A stretch of DNA of 46,144 bases. Origin: Pseudomonadota bacterium (GTDB lineage Bacteria > Pseudomonadota > Gammaproteobacteria > Burkholderiales > Burkholderiaceae_C). Positions 17,275-29,083 of this stretch are shown piece by piece. Under the pieces are notes generated by a model. It was not told the origin of the DNA, made no database searches, and worked only from the letters and a program-made list of their open reading frames with translations. Position 1 is the stretch's first letter; the number at the start of each line of letters is the position of its first letter. The translations under genes were made by a program, and so were the position numbers. The stretch spans positions 1-46,144 of the forward strand of contig JAJZEC010000026.1 of NCBI GenBank assembly GCA_021805825.1. The letters run 5' to 3'.

Positions 17275-18819
17275 ATGCTGGACCATGAACATGCCGAGGA
17301 ACTGCTGCCCCGGGTCTCGGTGCGCCTGGCCGGCGTGCCTGCGACCCGCCTGGCGTTCGTCGCTCGCCACAACCTGCGTCAAGGCCCGCCACCGGGGTAC
17401 GTCGATCCGGCACGCGCGCATCTGAACGCGGTCCTGTTCGGCCCGGAGGCCGGCGACTTCAAGGCGGCAGCGCTCGCCAGCGCCGAGCGTTACCGGAACC
17501 GGGTCGGGCAGAAGGTACAGCGCAAGCAAGCCTTGCTGGTGGAAGGCATCGTCACGTTCTCGCGCGCCGCGCAGCCCATCGTGCAGCAAGACCTGGAGCA
17601 AGCGCACGCTCGCGCCCTCGCCTTGGTCGAGGAGATCGTGCGAACCCACGGGTACGGCGCCAAGCTAGTGTCGCTGGTCTATCACGGGGATGAGTCCGCG
17701 CCGCACTATCACTTCCTGCTCGAAGGCGTCGGTGCCGATGGCCGCGCGGTCCTGCAGCGGTTCCAGCGGCGCCAAGGGACGCAACTGCAGGACCTTGCGG
17801 GTCTGGCCTTCGCGCCGATGGGCATTCAACGCGGCATCCCGGTGATTCAGCGCATGCAGCGCGGCGACGACCGCAGCAAGGTCGTCCATCGCAGCGTCCG
17901 ACAGCTGCATGCCGATCTGCCGAAGGAACTTGCGGCCAGGCAGCGACAAGTTGCGGCCGTGGCCGTCTACCTCGCCAAGTTGCAGGCCAAGGCCGGCACC
18001 ACCGAGTCCCGGCTGAACAAGGCTCACGCGGAACTCGCCAAGGTGCAGGCCCAAGCCAGCGTCGATGCGGCCCGTGTTGCCAGGCTGGAGGAACGCATCA
18101 AGGACTACACGGTGCGCTTGGCAAACCAGCGCGCGCAAATCGATGCGGCGATGCCCAAGCCGGTCGAAGTCACCGTGGTCACCGGCACCGAGAAGGGCTT
18201 GCTCGGCAGCAGGCCAACGACTGCCGTGCAATCGTTCTACTCCGCCGAGGAGGTGGCGCGCTTTGCCGATCGCTTGAACCATGCGCTGCTGCGTGAGAAG
18301 GATCGCGCGCGCAAGGCCGAGCAGGAACGCGCAGTCGCGCAGGCCCAGGCACAGCGCCTGCACTCGATCATCGCGCCCTACCCCCAGTTGGGTTGGCGCC
18401 GGCAGGCACGAGCAGCCGGCGAGCAGGGGCCCGAGCAAGGCCGGGTGATCCACATGGACCAGCGCTACGTCTACGCGGTCGAGGCGCGCACCGATGCGTT
18501 GATCGAAGGACCAAGGCCGCGCGATGTGGAGGTGGACTTCGGCATGGTGCTGGAGTTCGATCACGACCGCGTCGTACCGCCGAGCAAGCCCGACGTTCAG
18601 CCCTGGGGCCTGGAACAGGTGATCGCCGCGATCCCGCGATTCGTCACCGACAGAATGCCGAGCGCCTTGCCCATGCTCGCCGCTCGGCTTGCCAGCGAGG
18701 ACGCGGAATTGCGCGAGGAAAGGCGCCGCCAGATGGCCGAGGCCGGATCGGACCTTGCCCCTGACACTGACGATGCCGCCCATGCGCCCGTGCAGGCGCC
18801 TGGCAACGACTGGGCGTGA
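17275..18819 (+). CDS. MobV/Pre-type plasmid mobilization relaxase
   Basis: 514-aa relaxase-like protein that would nick at oriT and lead DNA transfer. MobV motifs are in order: RHNLR (31-35) with DPARAHLN (44-51), a VEGIVTFS motif near 89-96, and the metal-binding motif H137-x-D139-E140-x-x-x-H144-x-H146 within YHGDESAPHYHF. A long coiled-coil-like stretch (about 215-290) follows, then an unassigned C-terminal region. ATG 17275 has GGAGGTGG just upstream. It is the last gene before attR and the only transfer gene on the element, consistent with mobilization by a helper. Confidence 0.85.
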   Translation: MLDHEHAEELLPRVSVRLAGVPATRLAFVARHNLRQGPPPGYVDPARAHLNAVLFGPEAGDFKAAALASAERYRNRVGQKVQRKQALLVEGIVTFSRAAQPIVQQDLEQAHARALALVEEIVRTHGYGAKLVSLVYHGDESAPHYHFLLEGVGADGRAVLQRFQRRQGTQLQDLAGLAFAPMGIQRGIPVIQRMQRGDDRSKVVHRSVRQLHADLPKELAARQRQVAAVAVYLAKLQAKAGTTESRLNKAHAELAKVQAQASVDAARVARLEERIKDYTVRLANQRAQIDAAMPKPVEVTVVTGTEKGLLGSRPTTAVQSFYSAEEVARFADRLNHALLREKDRARKAEQERAVAQAQAQRLHSIIAPYPQLGWRRQARAAGEQGPEQGRVIHMDQRYVYAVEARTDALIEGPRPRDVEVDFGMVLEFDHDRVVPPSKPDVQPWGLEQVIAAIPRFVTDRMPSALPMLAARLASEDAELREERRRQMAEAGSDLAPDTDDAAHAPVQAPGNDWA

Positions 18820-18924
18820 GCCGCAGCACCCTGGGTGCCGCATCAGCCCCACGGCCCTGTGCCGGCCGCTCAGCGCCTGCCAGTGTCGGCCATGCGCAAC
18901 GCGAGCCGCTGCTGCCTGCGCCAA

Positions 18925-18944
18925 TTGGCAACAGATTGGCAACA
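18925..18944. promoter_or_regulatory. Candidate integrase arm-type sites, right end
   Basis: TTGGCAACA occurs at 18925-18933 and 18936-18944, 11 bp apart, the same motif and spacing as the pair near the integrase gene at 10810-10829. It lies just inside attR. Two matching pairs at opposite ends support an integrase-binding role. Confidence 0.55.
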
Positions 18945-18950
18945 AACCCC

Positions 18951-19078
<128 letters not shown>

Positions 19079-19209
19079 AAACTGCTATTCTAGGCACGGG
19101 CTTGAACCCGTCCTCCCCGAAGCCCCGCAAACCATCCCGCCACGACACCGCAGGCGGCCCTGCAGCAGGTGGCCGCCAGGGCTCCTTTCGGCCCTTTTTC
19201 GCCAAATCC

Positions 19210-19737
19210 ATGTCATCCACGCGTAAAAGCTCAGTTTCCCCCCTGTTCCTGTTCATCGATCTGCTGGTCGCGCTGGGCTGCCTGGCCATCCTCGGAGGCG
19301 CGCTGTGGCTGCAGCAATCGGAGGGCGCGCTACCCTGCGCACTCTGTGTGCTGCAGCGCATGGCCTACCTCGGCGTGCTCCTGATGTCCCTATTGGCAGC
19401 GGCGGGTTTCGGGCTGCGCTGGCGAAGCCTGGCGCGTACCGCCGTGTGGCTGGGTCTGCTTGCAGCGATCATCGGGCTGGCCTTCGCGGGGCGCCATATC
19501 TGGCTGGTCTACCACCCCGATCAGACCTGCGGACTGGATCCACTGGCCACGCGCATCAACCACTGGCGCGTCACCCAGCTCGCACCCTGGCTGCTGCAGG
19601 CCGACGGGCTGTGCAGCATCGTTCCCTATCTGTTCGGGCTGCCCCTGCCGCTGCTGTCGGGAATCGGCTTCGCCGTGCTGGGGCTGATGCTCGGGGTCAC
19701 GCTGCCGGCGGCCGGCAGGCTGCACCGCGCGCGCTGA
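19210..19737 (+). CDS. dsbB: Disulfide bond formation protein B
   Basis: 175-aa inner-membrane quinone reductase that reoxidises the periplasmic oxidase DsbA. Four hydrophobic segments are visible. The first periplasmic cysteine pair is C43-A-L-C46 and the second is C107/C135, all conserved. ATG 19210 is chosen because it places a short cytoplasmic N-terminus before the first membrane helix; the frame runs upstream into tRNA-Pro without meaning. No dsbA partner is nearby. It converges with the 3-hydroxybutyrate dehydrogenase gene. Confidence 0.95.
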   Translation: MSSTRKSSVSPLFLFIDLLVALGCLAILGGALWLQQSEGALPCALCVLQRMAYLGVLLMSLLAAAGFGLRWRSLARTAVWLGLLAAIIGLAFAGRHIWLVYHPDQTCGLDPLATRINHWRVTQLAPWLLQADGLCSIVPYLFGLPLPLLSGIGFAVLGLMLGVTLPAAGRLHRAR

Positions 19738-19746
19738 CGGCCGCCA

Positions 19747-19764
19747 GGCCGCCCGCGGGCGGCC
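19747..19764. terminator. Palindrome between convergent dsbB and bdh genes
   Basis: A perfect 18-bp palindrome, GGCCGCCCGCGGGCGGCC, lies between two convergent stop codons. It lacks T-tracts but could act as a bidirectional transcription barrier. Confidence 0.4.
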
Positions 19765-19791
19765 GTGCGGCCCTCCTGCCGGCTCTTCGGC

Positions 19792-20574
19792 CTATTGCAT
19801 GAACCAGCCGTGGCTGACCACCAGCGATTGGCCGGTCAGCGCGTTCGATTCGAAGCCGGCGAACAGCAGCGCGACCTCGGCCACGTCCTGCAGGGTGGTG
19901 AACTCGCCGTCGACGGTCTCCTTGAGCATCACCTTGGAGATCACGTCGGCCTCGCTGATGCCCAGCGCCTGGGCCTGCTCGGGAATCTGCTTTTCCACCA
20001 GCGGGGTGCGCACGAAGCCCGGGCAGATCACGTTGGCGCGGATGCCATGCTGGCCGCCCTCCTTGGCCACTGTCTTGCACAGGCCGATCAGGCCGTGCTT
20101 GGCGGTGACGTAGGGCGCCTTGAGCATCGAGGCTTCCTTGGAATGCACCGACCCCATGTAGATGATGCTGCCCCCGCGTCCCGAGGCCTTCATGTGCGGC
20201 AGGCAGGCCTTGGTCGTCAGGAAGGCTCCATCGAGATGGATGGCCAGCATCTTCTTCCACTCGGCGAAGGGGAACTCCTCGACAGGATACACGATCTGCA
20301 CCCCGGCGTTGCTGACCAGCACGTCGACCCCGCCGTAGGCTGCCACCACCTTGGCCACCGCGGCGTCGACCTCCGACTCGCTGGTCACGTCCATGGCCAC
20401 CGCCATCGCGGTGCCGCCGGAGGCGGTGATCGCGTCGGCCACGGCCTGCGCCGGCTGGAGGTTGATATCGGCAATCACCACCCTGCCCCCTTCACGGGCG
20501 TAGGTCAGCGCGATCTCCTTGCCGATGCCGCTCGCGGCACCGGTGACGATGCATACCTTCTGCTGCAGTTTCAT
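19792..20574 (-). CDS. 3-hydroxybutyrate dehydrogenase
   Basis: 260-aa classical short-chain dehydrogenase interconverting 3-hydroxybutyrate and acetoacetate with NAD+, used in polyhydroxybutyrate turnover. TGAASGIG (11-18), [17 protein letters not shown] and the catalytic PYVTAKHG are intact, and the C-terminus [11 protein letters not shown] is typical of bacterial D-3-hydroxybutyrate dehydrogenases. ATG 20574 follows a GGGAG site. It is the third gene of an operon with acetoacetate decarboxylase (55 bp upstream) and a patatin-like protein, a pairing that supports the substrate assignment. Confidence 0.93.
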   Translation of the reverse strand: MKLQQKVCIVTGAASGIGKEIALTYAREGGRVVIADINLQPAQAVADAITASGGTAMAVAMDVTSESEVDAAVAKVVAAYGGVDVLVSNAGVQIVYPVEEFPFAEWKKMLAIHLDGAFLTTKACLPHMKASGRGGSIIYMGSVHSKEASMLKAPYVTAKHGLIGLCKTVAKEGGQHGIRANVICPGFVRTPLVEKQIPEQAQALGISEADVISKVMLKETVDGEFTTLQDVAEVALLFAGFESNALTGQSLVVSHGWFMQ

Positions 20575-20629
20575 CGAAGCTCCCTGTTCGTGTGGAGTGC
20601 GCGCCGGCTCCCCCGGCGCACGCCAAAGC

Positions 20630-21367
20630 CTACGCCAGATAGTCGTGCACCACGCGCCCGAGGCCGAGCGTGAGGTCGGTCAGCAGGTGCACGCCGGATA
20701 CCACCTCGAGCACCGGAAGGCTTGCCACCGGCGCCAGGGCATGCTCGGCCAGTTGCAAGGCCACCGGGCCGCTCCAGGCGCCCTTGAGCACCACATCCTC
20801 CAGGTAGTACTCGACCAGTTCGCAGACGCGCGGACTGCCGTCGACATGGGGAATGATCTTCAGCAGGTAGCCGGGTTCGAGCAGGCTCGCGAGCACCTTG
20901 TCGTGGTCGAGGCTCCGATGCTTGTAGCCCATGGTCGCGGTGGCCACGCGCACCTCGCCGTAGTCCAGCGTTCCCAGCAGGGTGTCGGTCTGCACGCGCA
21001 GCGCCGGCGATGCCAGCTTCTTCGGAAAGCCCCACAGCTCGCGGCCCCCGGCGATCGGGGCTTCGTCGTTCAGGTACATCGAATGCACGTAGCTGCCGCT
21101 GCGGCCGTTCAGGCGCACGGGAATCACCTGCCCGGACTCGGTGTAGTCTCCGAATCCGGTGGAGTCGGGCATGCGGATGAACTCATACTTGACCAGCGGC
21201 TCCACGATCTCCAGCGGCTCCGGCACCACGGCGCGCAACGCGTCGGGATCGGTGCGGTAGGTGATGACCAGGAACTCGCGATCGACGAAACGGTAGGGGC
21301 CCGGCGGAAAGGCCGGGCTGGTCAGCGGCATCGCGAAGGCCTGGCGGCGGACGTCCTCGATCTTCAT
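20630..21367 (-). CDS. adc: Acetoacetate decarboxylase
   Basis: 245-aa enzyme converting acetoacetate to acetone and CO2. The Schiff-base lysine lies in [10 protein letters not shown] (K116, with K117 next to it, matching K115/K116 of the clostridial enzyme), and the flanking [17 protein letters not shown] block is conserved. The start overlaps the patatin-like stop codon by 4 bp (ATGA), so translation is coupled, with a GGAG site inside the upstream gene. Position between a lipase-like protein and 3-hydroxybutyrate dehydrogenase fits a ketone-body/PHB degradation operon. Confidence 0.95.
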   Translation of the reverse strand: MKIEDVRRQAFAMPLTSPAFPPGPYRFVDREFLVITYRTDPDALRAVVPEPLEIVEPLVKYEFIRMPDSTGFGDYTESGQVIPVRLNGRSGSYVHSMYLNDEAPIAGGRELWGFPKKLASPALRVQTDTLLGTLDYGEVRVATATMGYKHRSLDHDKVLASLLEPGYLLKIIPHVDGSPRVCELVEYYLEDVVLKGAWSGPVALQLAEHALAPVASLPVLEVVSGVHLLTDLTLGLGRVVHDYLA

Positions 21368-22545
21368 GGAGCGGATCTCCCGGTTGCGGCCACCGCTGCG
21401 TCGGACGGCGGCACGTCGAACACATGCACTCCCTCGGCGTCGGGCGCGTGGGCCTGCCAGCGCGGATCGTTCAGGGTGCGGCTCATGTCGGCCACTCCGG
21501 CCTGCCAGTGCTCGAGCATCGAGCGGCGCGAGAACTCGTAGTCCTTGGAGTGGCCCTCGTAACCCTTGCTGCGGTAGATCAGATGCACGATGTCCATGTT
21601 GCCCGGGCCCTGGTGCAGGCGCGCGAGCTCGCGCACATCCGGGTCGTCCCGCAAGGCGGCAGGCAGCTTGGGCAGCAGCCGGGCCAGCGCGCGGGCCGCG
21701 CGCTGGTGCTGCACCGCCTGGCTGGTGTTGAGCCGGGTGCGGCTGGAAAAGCGGATGTCCTTCTCGCGCGCGACCACGTCGGTCATCGTCTGCGGCAGCC
21801 TGCCCACCGCGGGGAAGAGGTCGACCTGGAACACCATGCGGTGCTGCGCGATCGGCTGGTCGAGCACGTACTGCAGTGGGGTGTTGGACACCAGCCCCCC
21901 ATCCCAGTAATGCTCGCCGTCGATCTCCACCGGAGGGAAGCCCGGCGGCAGCGCGCCGCTGGCCATGATGTGGCGCGCGTCCAGGCGCTGCCTGGCCGAA
22001 TCGAAATACTCGAAGTTGCCGGTGCGCACATTGACCGCGCCCACCGACAGCCGCGTCGAACCCTGGTTGATGCGGTCGAAGTCGACCAACCGCTCCAGCG
22101 TGCGCGCCAGGGGCGCGGTGTCGTAGTGGCTGATCGCCCCGGCCGTTCCGCGTGGCTGCCAGGTCGCCGGGGGCATGCGCGGGGTGAAGAAGCCGGGCAC
22201 GCCGAACAGCACGCCGCGCAGGGCGCTGGCCTCGTTGAAGCTGCCGCGCAGGTCGCCGCTGAGCATCGTCGCCAGCCCGGCCGGCATCGGGGAGCTCACC
22301 AGTTCCCAGAAGTCGCGCAGGCGCTGCAGCCGGTGCGCCGGAGGGTTGCCGGCGATCAGCGCGGCATTGATGGCGCCGATCGATACACCGGCGACCCAGT
22401 CCGGGTCGCGGTGGATCCGGGTCAGCACTTCATAGACACCGCCCTGGTAGGCGCCGAGCGCGCCACCGCCCTGCAGCACGAGAATGCAGTGCGCCTTGGC
22501 GCAACGCGCATCGACGGGGTGGCTGGAGGATTTCTGGCCGGGCAT
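21364..22545 (-). CDS. Patatin-like phospholipase/esterase
   Basis: 393-aa patatin-family serine hydrolase with a Ser-Asp dyad. The oxyanion loop [11 protein letters not shown] is near residues 26-36, the nucleophile motif GVSIG contains Ser55, and the aspartate is in [13 protein letters not shown]-terminal extension with [16 protein letters not shown] resembles the DUF3734 tail of related proteins. Patatin proteins of this type often accompany 3-hydroxybutyrate dehydrogenase and may act on lipids or intracellular PHB; that role is inferred. ATG 22545 has GAGGTG just upstream, and the open frame extends further without support. First gene of the operon. Confidence 0.9.
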   Translation of the reverse strand: MPGQKSSSHPVDARCAKAHCILVLQGGGALGAYQGGVYEVLTRIHRDPDWVAGVSIGAINAALIAGNPPAHRLQRLRDFWELVSSPMPAGLATMLSGDLRGSFNEASALRGVLFGVPGFFTPRMPPATWQPRGTAGAISHYDTAPLARTLERLVDFDRINQGSTRLSVGAVNVRTGNFEYFDSARQRLDARHIMASGALPPGFPPVEIDGEHYWDGGLVSNTPLQYVLDQPIAQHRMVFQVDLFPAVGRLPQTMTDVVAREKDIRFSSRTRLNTSQAVQHQRAARALARLLPKLPAALRDDPDVRELARLHQGPGNMDIVHLIYRSKGYEGHSKDYEFSRRSMLEHWQAGVADMSRTLNDPRWQAHAPDAEGVHVFDVPPSDAAVAATGRSAP

Positions 22546-22692
22546 GTTCACCTCGCTGGATGCATCCGCAGCGCTCGGGTGCCGATGCGCACCGCCTGCT
22601 GCATCGCACAAGGTTAGCAGCGCGGCACGGCCTTCGTTGTTACAAGATCCTGGCCCGCCCAGCGGCGCCGGGCTCGGCGCCGCCGCGGAGCA

Positions 22693-22723
22693 AAAAAACC
22701 CCGGCGCGTTGCCGCGCGGGGGT
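22693..22723 (-). terminator. Rho-independent terminator of ctaD
   Basis: On the minus strand a long GC stem (CCCCGCGCG pairing with CGCGCCGGGG, one mismatch, GCAA-type loop) is followed by seven T residues. It lies about 25 bp beyond the ctaD stop codon and separates it from the patatin operon. Confidence 0.85.
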
Positions 22724-22746
22724 CTGCGTCGGGGACGGCAGGCGCT

Positions 22747-24375
22747 TCAGTCCTGCAGCACCGCGTCGGCGGCCTCGTTCAGGCGCGGCGGGGTCTCGAA
22801 GGTGTGGAAGGGCGGCGGCGAAGGCACTTCCCATTCCAGGCCGCGGGCACCGTCCCAGGGCCGCTGCGGGGCCTTCACGCCCTGCCCGCGCAGCATCGGC
22901 AGCACCACCGCGAAGGCGAAGTACACCTGCGCCAGGCCGAAGATGAAGGAGCCGATGGTCGACAGCTGGTTGAAGTCGGTGAACTGCAGAGGGTAGTCCG
23001 CGTAGCGGCGCACCATGCCGCCCAGGCCGAGGAAGAACTGCGGGAAGAAGGTCAGGTTGAATCCGATCATCGACAGCCAGAAATGGATCTGGCCGGCGCG
23101 CTCGTTGTACATCACCCCGCTCCACTTCGGGCCCCAGTAGTAGACGGCCATGAAGATCGCGAACAGCGAGCCCGCCACCATCGTGTAGTGGAAGTGCGCG
23201 ACCACGTAGTAGGTGTTGTGCACTTCGGTGTCGATCGGCGCCATCGCCAGCACCAGGCCGGTGAAGCCGCCGATCAGGAACACCACGATGAAGCCGATGG
23301 CGAACAGCATCGGCGTCTCGAAGCTCAGCGAGCCACGCCACATGGTGGCCACCCAGTTGAACACCTTCACCCCTGTGGGCACGGCGATCAGCATGGTCGC
23401 GTACATGAAGAACAGCTGGGCGAAGGTCGGCATGCCGGCGGTGAACATGTGGTGCGCCCAGACGATGAACGACAGGATGGCGATCGACGCCGTCGCATAC
23501 ACCATCGAGCTGTAACCGAACAGCGGCTTGCGCGAGAAGGTCGGCACCACGGTGCTCATGATGCCGAAGGACGGCAGGATCAGCACGTACACCTCGGGGT
23601 GACCCATGAACCAGAACAGATGCTGGTACAGAACCGGGTCGCCACCACCTGCGGTGTTGAAGAAGTTGGTGCCGAAGTGACGGTCGGTCAGGGTCATGGT
23701 GACCGCGCCTGCGAGCACCGGCATGATGGCGATCAGCAGGTAGCCGGTGATCAGCCAGGTCCACGCGAACATGGGCATCTTCATCAGGCTCATGCCCGGC
23801 GCGCGCATGTTGAGGATGGTGACGATGATGTTGATCGAACCCATGATCGACGACGCACCCAGGATGTGCACCGTGAAGATCACCAGATCCATGCTCATGC
23901 CCTGCTGCACCGTCAGCGGCGCATACAGGGTCCAGCCGACGTCGGGAGCGCCACCAGGCACCAGGAACGAGGTCACGCCCAGGATCGCGGCCGGGATCAG
24001 CAGCCAGAAACTGAGGTTGTTCATGCGCGGGAAGGCCATGTCCGGCGCCCCGATCTGCAACGGGATCATCCAGTTGGCCAGGCCGGTCAGCGCCGGCATC
24101 ACGGCCATGAAGATCATGATCAGGCCGTGCATCGTCGAGAACGACAGGAACATCTGCGGGTTCAGGAACTGGATCCCCGGCTCGTACAGCTCGGCGCGAA
24201 TGCCCATCGCCAGGATGCCCCCGACGAACAGCATGACCAGCGCGAACACCAGGTACATCGTCCCGATGTCCTTGTGGTTGGTCGAGAACACCCAGCGCCG
24301 CCAGCCATGCGGATGGTCGTGGGCATGATCGGCACCATGTGCCGGCGCATGGACTGGATCGAGCACGACGCTCAT
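22747..24375 (-). CDS. ctaD: Cytochrome c oxidase subunit I (aa3-type)
   Basis: 542-aa membrane protein, the catalytic subunit of a heme-copper oxidase that reduces O2 and pumps protons. About twelve membrane helices are visible. Key motifs: [11 protein letters not shown] at the start, [10 protein letters not shown] (heme a ligand), [18 protein letters not shown] (Cu-B His with cross-linked Tyr), [12 protein letters not shown] (Cu-B histidines) and [12 protein letters not shown] (heme ligands). ATG 24375 has AAAGGAG nine bases upstream. Subunits II and III and assembly genes are not adjacent, and the gene ends in its own terminator. A 300-bp spacer upstream (24376-24675) shows no other gene. 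Confidence 0.97.
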   Translation of the reverse strand: MSVVLDPVHAPAHGADHAHDHPHGWRRWVFSTNHKDIGTMYLVFALVMLFVGGILAMGIRAELYEPGIQFLNPQMFLSFSTMHGLIMIFMAVMPALTGLANWMIPLQIGAPDMAFPRMNNLSFWLLIPAAILGVTSFLVPGGAPDVGWTLYAPLTVQQGMSMDLVIFTVHILGASSIMGSINIIVTILNMRAPGMSLMKMPMFAWTWLITGYLLIAIMPVLAGAVTMTLTDRHFGTNFFNTAGGGDPVLYQHLFWFMGHPEVYVLILPSFGIMSTVVPTFSRKPLFGYSSMVYATASIAILSFIVWAHHMFTAGMPTFAQLFFMYATMLIAVPTGVKVFNWVATMWRGSLSFETPMLFAIGFIVVFLIGGFTGLVLAMAPIDTEVHNTYYVVAHFHYTMVAGSLFAIFMAVYYWGPKWSGVMYNERAGQIHFWLSMIGFNLTFFPQFFLGLGGMVRRYADYPLQFTDFNQLSTIGSFIFGLAQVYFAFAVVLPMLRGQGVKAPQRPWDGARGLEWEVPSPPPFHTFETPPRLNEAADAVLQD

Positions 24376-24675
24376 CAGTGGCTCCTTTGTTGAATCAACC
24401 GTTGTCTGCAAATCGAAATTCTTGTTGTGTCCGCTGCGGTCGCGCGCGTCCATCGCGCGCCGCGACCTTCCGATGCGTGCCACCCGGCAGCATACACCGG
24501 GCAGCCGCCAGGGGGTTCAGGCGAACGGCTCGGAACCCCACCCTTTGTACCCTGTTCACGCCCCGAGGATTCCCACGCCATATAAGGGTTTTCACCAGGA
24601 ACGACTGCGGTTGCTCAAGGCCGCTGGCGGCCGCCAGCGGCCGAAGCCACCCGGCCGGGCGCGCGAAGGGCGCGC

Positions 24676-25506
24676 TCAGTTCCAGCCCCCCGAGCCATCG
24701 TCGCTCCAGGATCCGGAGTCGTCGATACCGAAATCCTGATCGTCGGGCAGCGCCGAAGGGCCGGCTGCGCCGAAATCCGCGCCGCCCTGCCCGCCTCCGT
24801 CCCACGCCGGGCGCGCCGCGCCGCCATCGAGCAGCTTGTCCACCAGCATTTCGCCGGCGGCCACCCCGGCGCCCAGCGCCAGGCCTGTGCCCACGGCGCC
24901 CAGCACGCCACCGGCACCACCCGCGGGCGGGGCCGGGGGGTAGGACGGCCCGTAGCCCGGCGCCATGCCGGGAGCGGGCCCGAAGCCGGGCTGAAGGGGT
25001 TGCTGGGGATAGGCCCCCCAGGGCTGCGCCGGGATCTGCGCGAGCTGCGGCCGACGCGACGCCCGGTAGACGCCCCACAGCACCAGCAGCGCGAGCAGGG
25101 TCAGCCCGATGCCGATCGCCCCCAGCGGCAGGCCATGCCGCCGCACCGACGCCGTGCGGCCGGAGTGCTCGGCAACCTGGCGCGCGAACGCGGCAACGGT
25201 GTCGCGGCGCGCGAAGCCCAGCCCCGGATCGAGCCGGCGTGCCTGCGTCAGTTCGGCCGAAGCGCGCGACCATTGCCCCTGCAGCGCGGCGACCCGCGCC
25301 GACACGTAATGCGCCTTCGCCGAATCCGGATAGGCCGCGAGCACCTGGTCGATCTCCTGCCGCGCCTGCTGCAGTCGTCCGCTGCTGGCCGCGGTGTAGA
25401 CCTGCTGGATCGACGGCACCGCGACCGGAGCCGACCACGCTGCCGTGCTCCAGCCGCCGCACGCAGCCAGGAGCAGCAGGGAAAGCAGCAGACGCAGGGT
25501 TTTCAT
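24676..25506 (-). CDS. Lipoprotein with TPR-like repeats, membrane anchor and Gly/Asp-rich tail
   Basis: 276-aa protein of unknown function. The N-terminus [16 protein letters not shown] has a lipobox (LAAC). Residues about 30-110 form two or three TPR-like helical repeats ([40 protein letters not shown]). A membrane segment follows at about 125-145, then a proline/tyrosine-rich linker ([20 protein letters not shown]) and an acidic Gly/Ser/Trp C-terminus. ATG 25506 gives the signal peptide. A periplasmic or envelope scaffolding role is plausible but not shown. It lies upstream of ctaD on the same strand, divergent from the monooxygenase gene. Confidence 0.75.
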   Translation of the reverse strand: MKTLRLLLSLLLLAACGGWSTAAWSAPVAVPSIQQVYTAASSGRLQQARQEIDQVLAAYPDSAKAHYVSARVAALQGQWSRASAELTQARRLDPGLGFARRDTVAAFARQVAEHSGRTASVRRHGLPLGAIGIGLTLLALLVLWGVYRASRRPQLAQIPAQPWGAYPQQPLQPGFGPAPGMAPGYGPSYPPAPPAGGAGGVLGAVGTGLALGAGVAAGEMLVDKLLDGGAARPAWDGGGQGGADFGAAGPSALPDDQDFGIDDSGSWSDDGSGGWN

Positions 25507-25679
25507 GGTGTTCCGGGCATGCCGCCCGCCGACGGCTGTTGCGCGGGCCGGACGACATCGAGCGGCCACGAATGCGAGCGGCAGACGGCAAGGGCCTCCC
25601 GCGACGCAAAATTTTATCGCGTGCGCCGGACGCGCACGAGCGCATGCAGCTCAAGGCGGCTCGCGGCACAATGCGTCCC

Positions 25680-26723
<1,044 letters not shown>

Positions 26724-26747
26724 GCGCTGCGCAAAGGGCGATCGACC

Positions 26748-28374
26748 ATGTCCTTGCGCGCGTCAAGCTGTCTGGTCGCTGCCGGCCTTCTCGTCGCGGC
26801 CGCCGCACTGGGCCCCATGGTGCGCGCCGCGCCGAAACCCGCATTGCGCGAAGGCGCAAGGCTGATCCCCCGCTGGCCGCGGGTGCGGCTGCCCCTCGCG
26901 TCGGCTGCGCAGGCACGCCGCGCGATGCGCGCGGGAGTCGAGTTGCTGAACCCGGTCGGGGTGCCGGTTCCGGGCGTGCTGGCGCTGCGCGGAACGCATC
27001 TGGACTTCGAGCCGGCCAGACCGCTGGCTGGCTGCAGCGTCTACACCCTGCTGCTGCGCGCCGAGGGCCACGGGCCGCTGCGCATCCGTCTGCGCACCGG
27101 CTGCAGCCGGTGGAGCCCGCCGTTGCAGATCGACCAGCACGCCCACGCGCGCCAGCCGCAATACGCGGCTGGCGACGTGCACCTGGCAGCCACCGCGCGC
27201 GGCGGGGTGGTCGCCGTCTGGTCGCAGGGGGACGGCCGGCGCAGCGCGGTGTTCAGCAGTCGGCGGCTCGCCGACACCGGTAGCTGGACGCCGCCGAGGC
27301 GGCTCGGCCGCAATGCTCCGGGCAGCGACGAACTGCCCGCCGTGGCCACGCTCGGCACCGGGCAGGTGCTGGCCGCCTGGGTACATGTGCGGCGGGCTTC
27401 GGCGATGCTGCTGGCGCAGTGCCTGGGCAACGGCTGCGTGCCGCAGCGCCTGGATCGTGCGGGACTGCGCCGGGGCCCCGCCTCCGTGCGCCTGGCCGCT
27501 GATGCCGAGGGCGACGCGGTCGCGGTGTGGGAGCAGCCCTGGCAGGGCCACGGGGCGATCTGGGCTGCGCACTGGAGCGCGGCGCGGCATCGCTGGAGCC
27601 CGGCCCGCCTGCTGGCCGCCGGGCGGCGCGGCAGCTACGCGCCGGTGGTGGCCGGCGCCGGCGACGATCGCTTCGCGGTGGCCTGGGAGCGCGGGCCGGT
27701 CGGGCACGAGAGCGTGCGGGCCCGCCGCTGGCGGCGCGGCCGCTGGTCGGCTCCGCATCGCCTGAGCGCCCATGACGTGCGCGCGCAGCAGCCAAGGCTG
27801 GCGCTGGACGCGCGCGGCGACCTGGCCGCCGCCTGGGTGCAGGGCCGCGGCGCGGCGCAGCGCGTGGCGGTGCGCCGCATGGTGTGGCCGCACTGGACGG
27901 GCAGCTCCTTTGTGCTGCGGGCGCACGCGCTGCACGCGGCCGCGGCCGATCTCCGCCCTCGCCTTCGACGCCGCGGGCAACCTGGCCCTAGCCTGGGAAC
28001 AGCAGCGGGCCCGGCTGCGCCCGTTCCGCATCGAGGCCGCGCGCTGGCCGCGCGCGGCGCAGCTCCCGGGGTCGGTGCAGCGCCTCGACCAGCCGGACGG
28101 ACGCGGGGCCGGACACCCGGTGCTGGTCGCCGACCCGGCGGGCAACCTGCTGTGCGCCTGGTACCAGCTCGGGGCGCAGGGACTGCAGGTGTGGATGGCG
28201 CGCTTCGATGCCAGCAGCCTGCACTGGCAGGCCGCGCAACGCTTGTCGCAGCCGCGGCAGACGGTGCGCGCCAGCCTGCCCGCGCTGAGCGTGGACACCG
28301 CCGGCAGCGTCACCGCCGCCTGGCAGCAGTACAACAACTGGCGCAACATCATCGTCGCCCGCCGGCTGCCGTAG
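26748..28374 (+). pseudogene. Secreted repeat protein (propeller-like), frameshifted near 27948
   Basis: An exported protein starts at ATG 26748 (signal peptide ending VRAAPKP). From about residue 150 it carries regularly spaced repeats of the pattern 'A-G-x-x-x-A-x-W-x-Q/E ... R-x-W': AVWSQGD, AAWVHV, AVWEQPW, VAWERGP, AAWVQGR, then LAWEQQR, CAWYQLG and AAWQQYN. The last three lie in a different frame, from 27949 to the stop at 28374. A single-base change at or just before 27948, in a GGCCGCGGCC run, breaks the gene. The eight repeats of about 50 residues suggest a beta-propeller. The downstream frame is well preserved, so the lesion is recent or a sequencing error. Function unknown. Confidence 0.65.
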
Positions 28375-28572
28375 CCGGCTGCCGTAGCCCGCTGCCTCAG
28401 GCGCATCGTCGGGCGTGCGACCTGCCTGACGCAGCGGAGCGATGACCCTGCAGACGATGGGTGTGGGGAACTTGCCCAGCCCAACGGCCTCCAAGTTGCA
28501 AGCGCGACGGCATGCTGGTCGCGCCGAGCGGCAAGCTTGCCTGGCGATCCTTCCCTTCTGGAGAACCGTCCC

Positions 28573-29067
28573 ATGAGAAGCTCCACCGGTCGCGCGCGCC
28601 GCGGCTCCATGCAGGTCGCCGCGGTGGCCGCGGCGAACCTGTTCCTGCTCCCTGCAGTCCACGCTCAACCTGGCGAGACGGCGGTGGCTGACAACTGGAT
28701 GGTGCTCAGCACATCCCATCCGCCCGCGGGAACGCAGGAAAGCATCACCTACAAGACCTTCGAACTGCGATGGCTGTGGACCTCGTCGCTGCATCTCAGC
28801 AAGTACGGCGCGCCGCTGCATGTGATCAACACGACAACCAATACCCAAAGCATCGGCGGCTGGGAATACACCTGGCGCTCCTATGCCGGACATGTCGAGA
28901 CCCCGGGGCAGTACGGCCCGGTCGTCGGCCTGCACTGGGCCTACGACAACGGAGTCGTGCAATACCTGGCCACCACGCTGCACGTGGCGCAATCGCTGCC
29001 GGGCATCCCCGGCGAGTCCCTTGGCGGCTTGCCGCAAGCGGCGCCCGACACCCGACCCGAGTCCTGA
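28573..29067 (+). CDS. Secreted protein of unknown function
   Basis: 164-aa protein. A basic N-terminus followed by a hydrophobic stretch ending AVHAQ predicts export. The mature part is rich in Trp, Tyr, Thr and Gly (NTTTNTQSIGGWEYTWRSYA, GLHWAYDNGVVQYLATTLHV), which suggests a beta-rich fold. I do not recognise a family. ATG 28573 follows TGGAGA. The next gene starts 16 bp downstream, also exported, so the two are an operon and may act together. The 198-bp spacer upstream separates it from the propeller-like gene. Confidence 0.7.
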   Translation: MRSSTGRARRGSMQVAAVAAANLFLLPAVHAQPGETAVADNWMVLSTSHPPAGTQESITYKTFELRWLWTSSLHLSKYGAPLHVINTTTNTQSIGGWEYTWRSYAGHVETPGQYGPVVGLHWAYDNGVVQYLATTLHVAQSLPGIPGESLGGLPQAAPDTRPES

Positions 29068-29083
29068 GCACGGAGACGCAACG

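Noticed and set aside
22804-24393. Long plus-strand frame opposite ctaD
   Set aside because: It is a shadow of the highly conserved membrane protein on the other strand; its composition (His, Gln, Arg) is the mirror of that gene.
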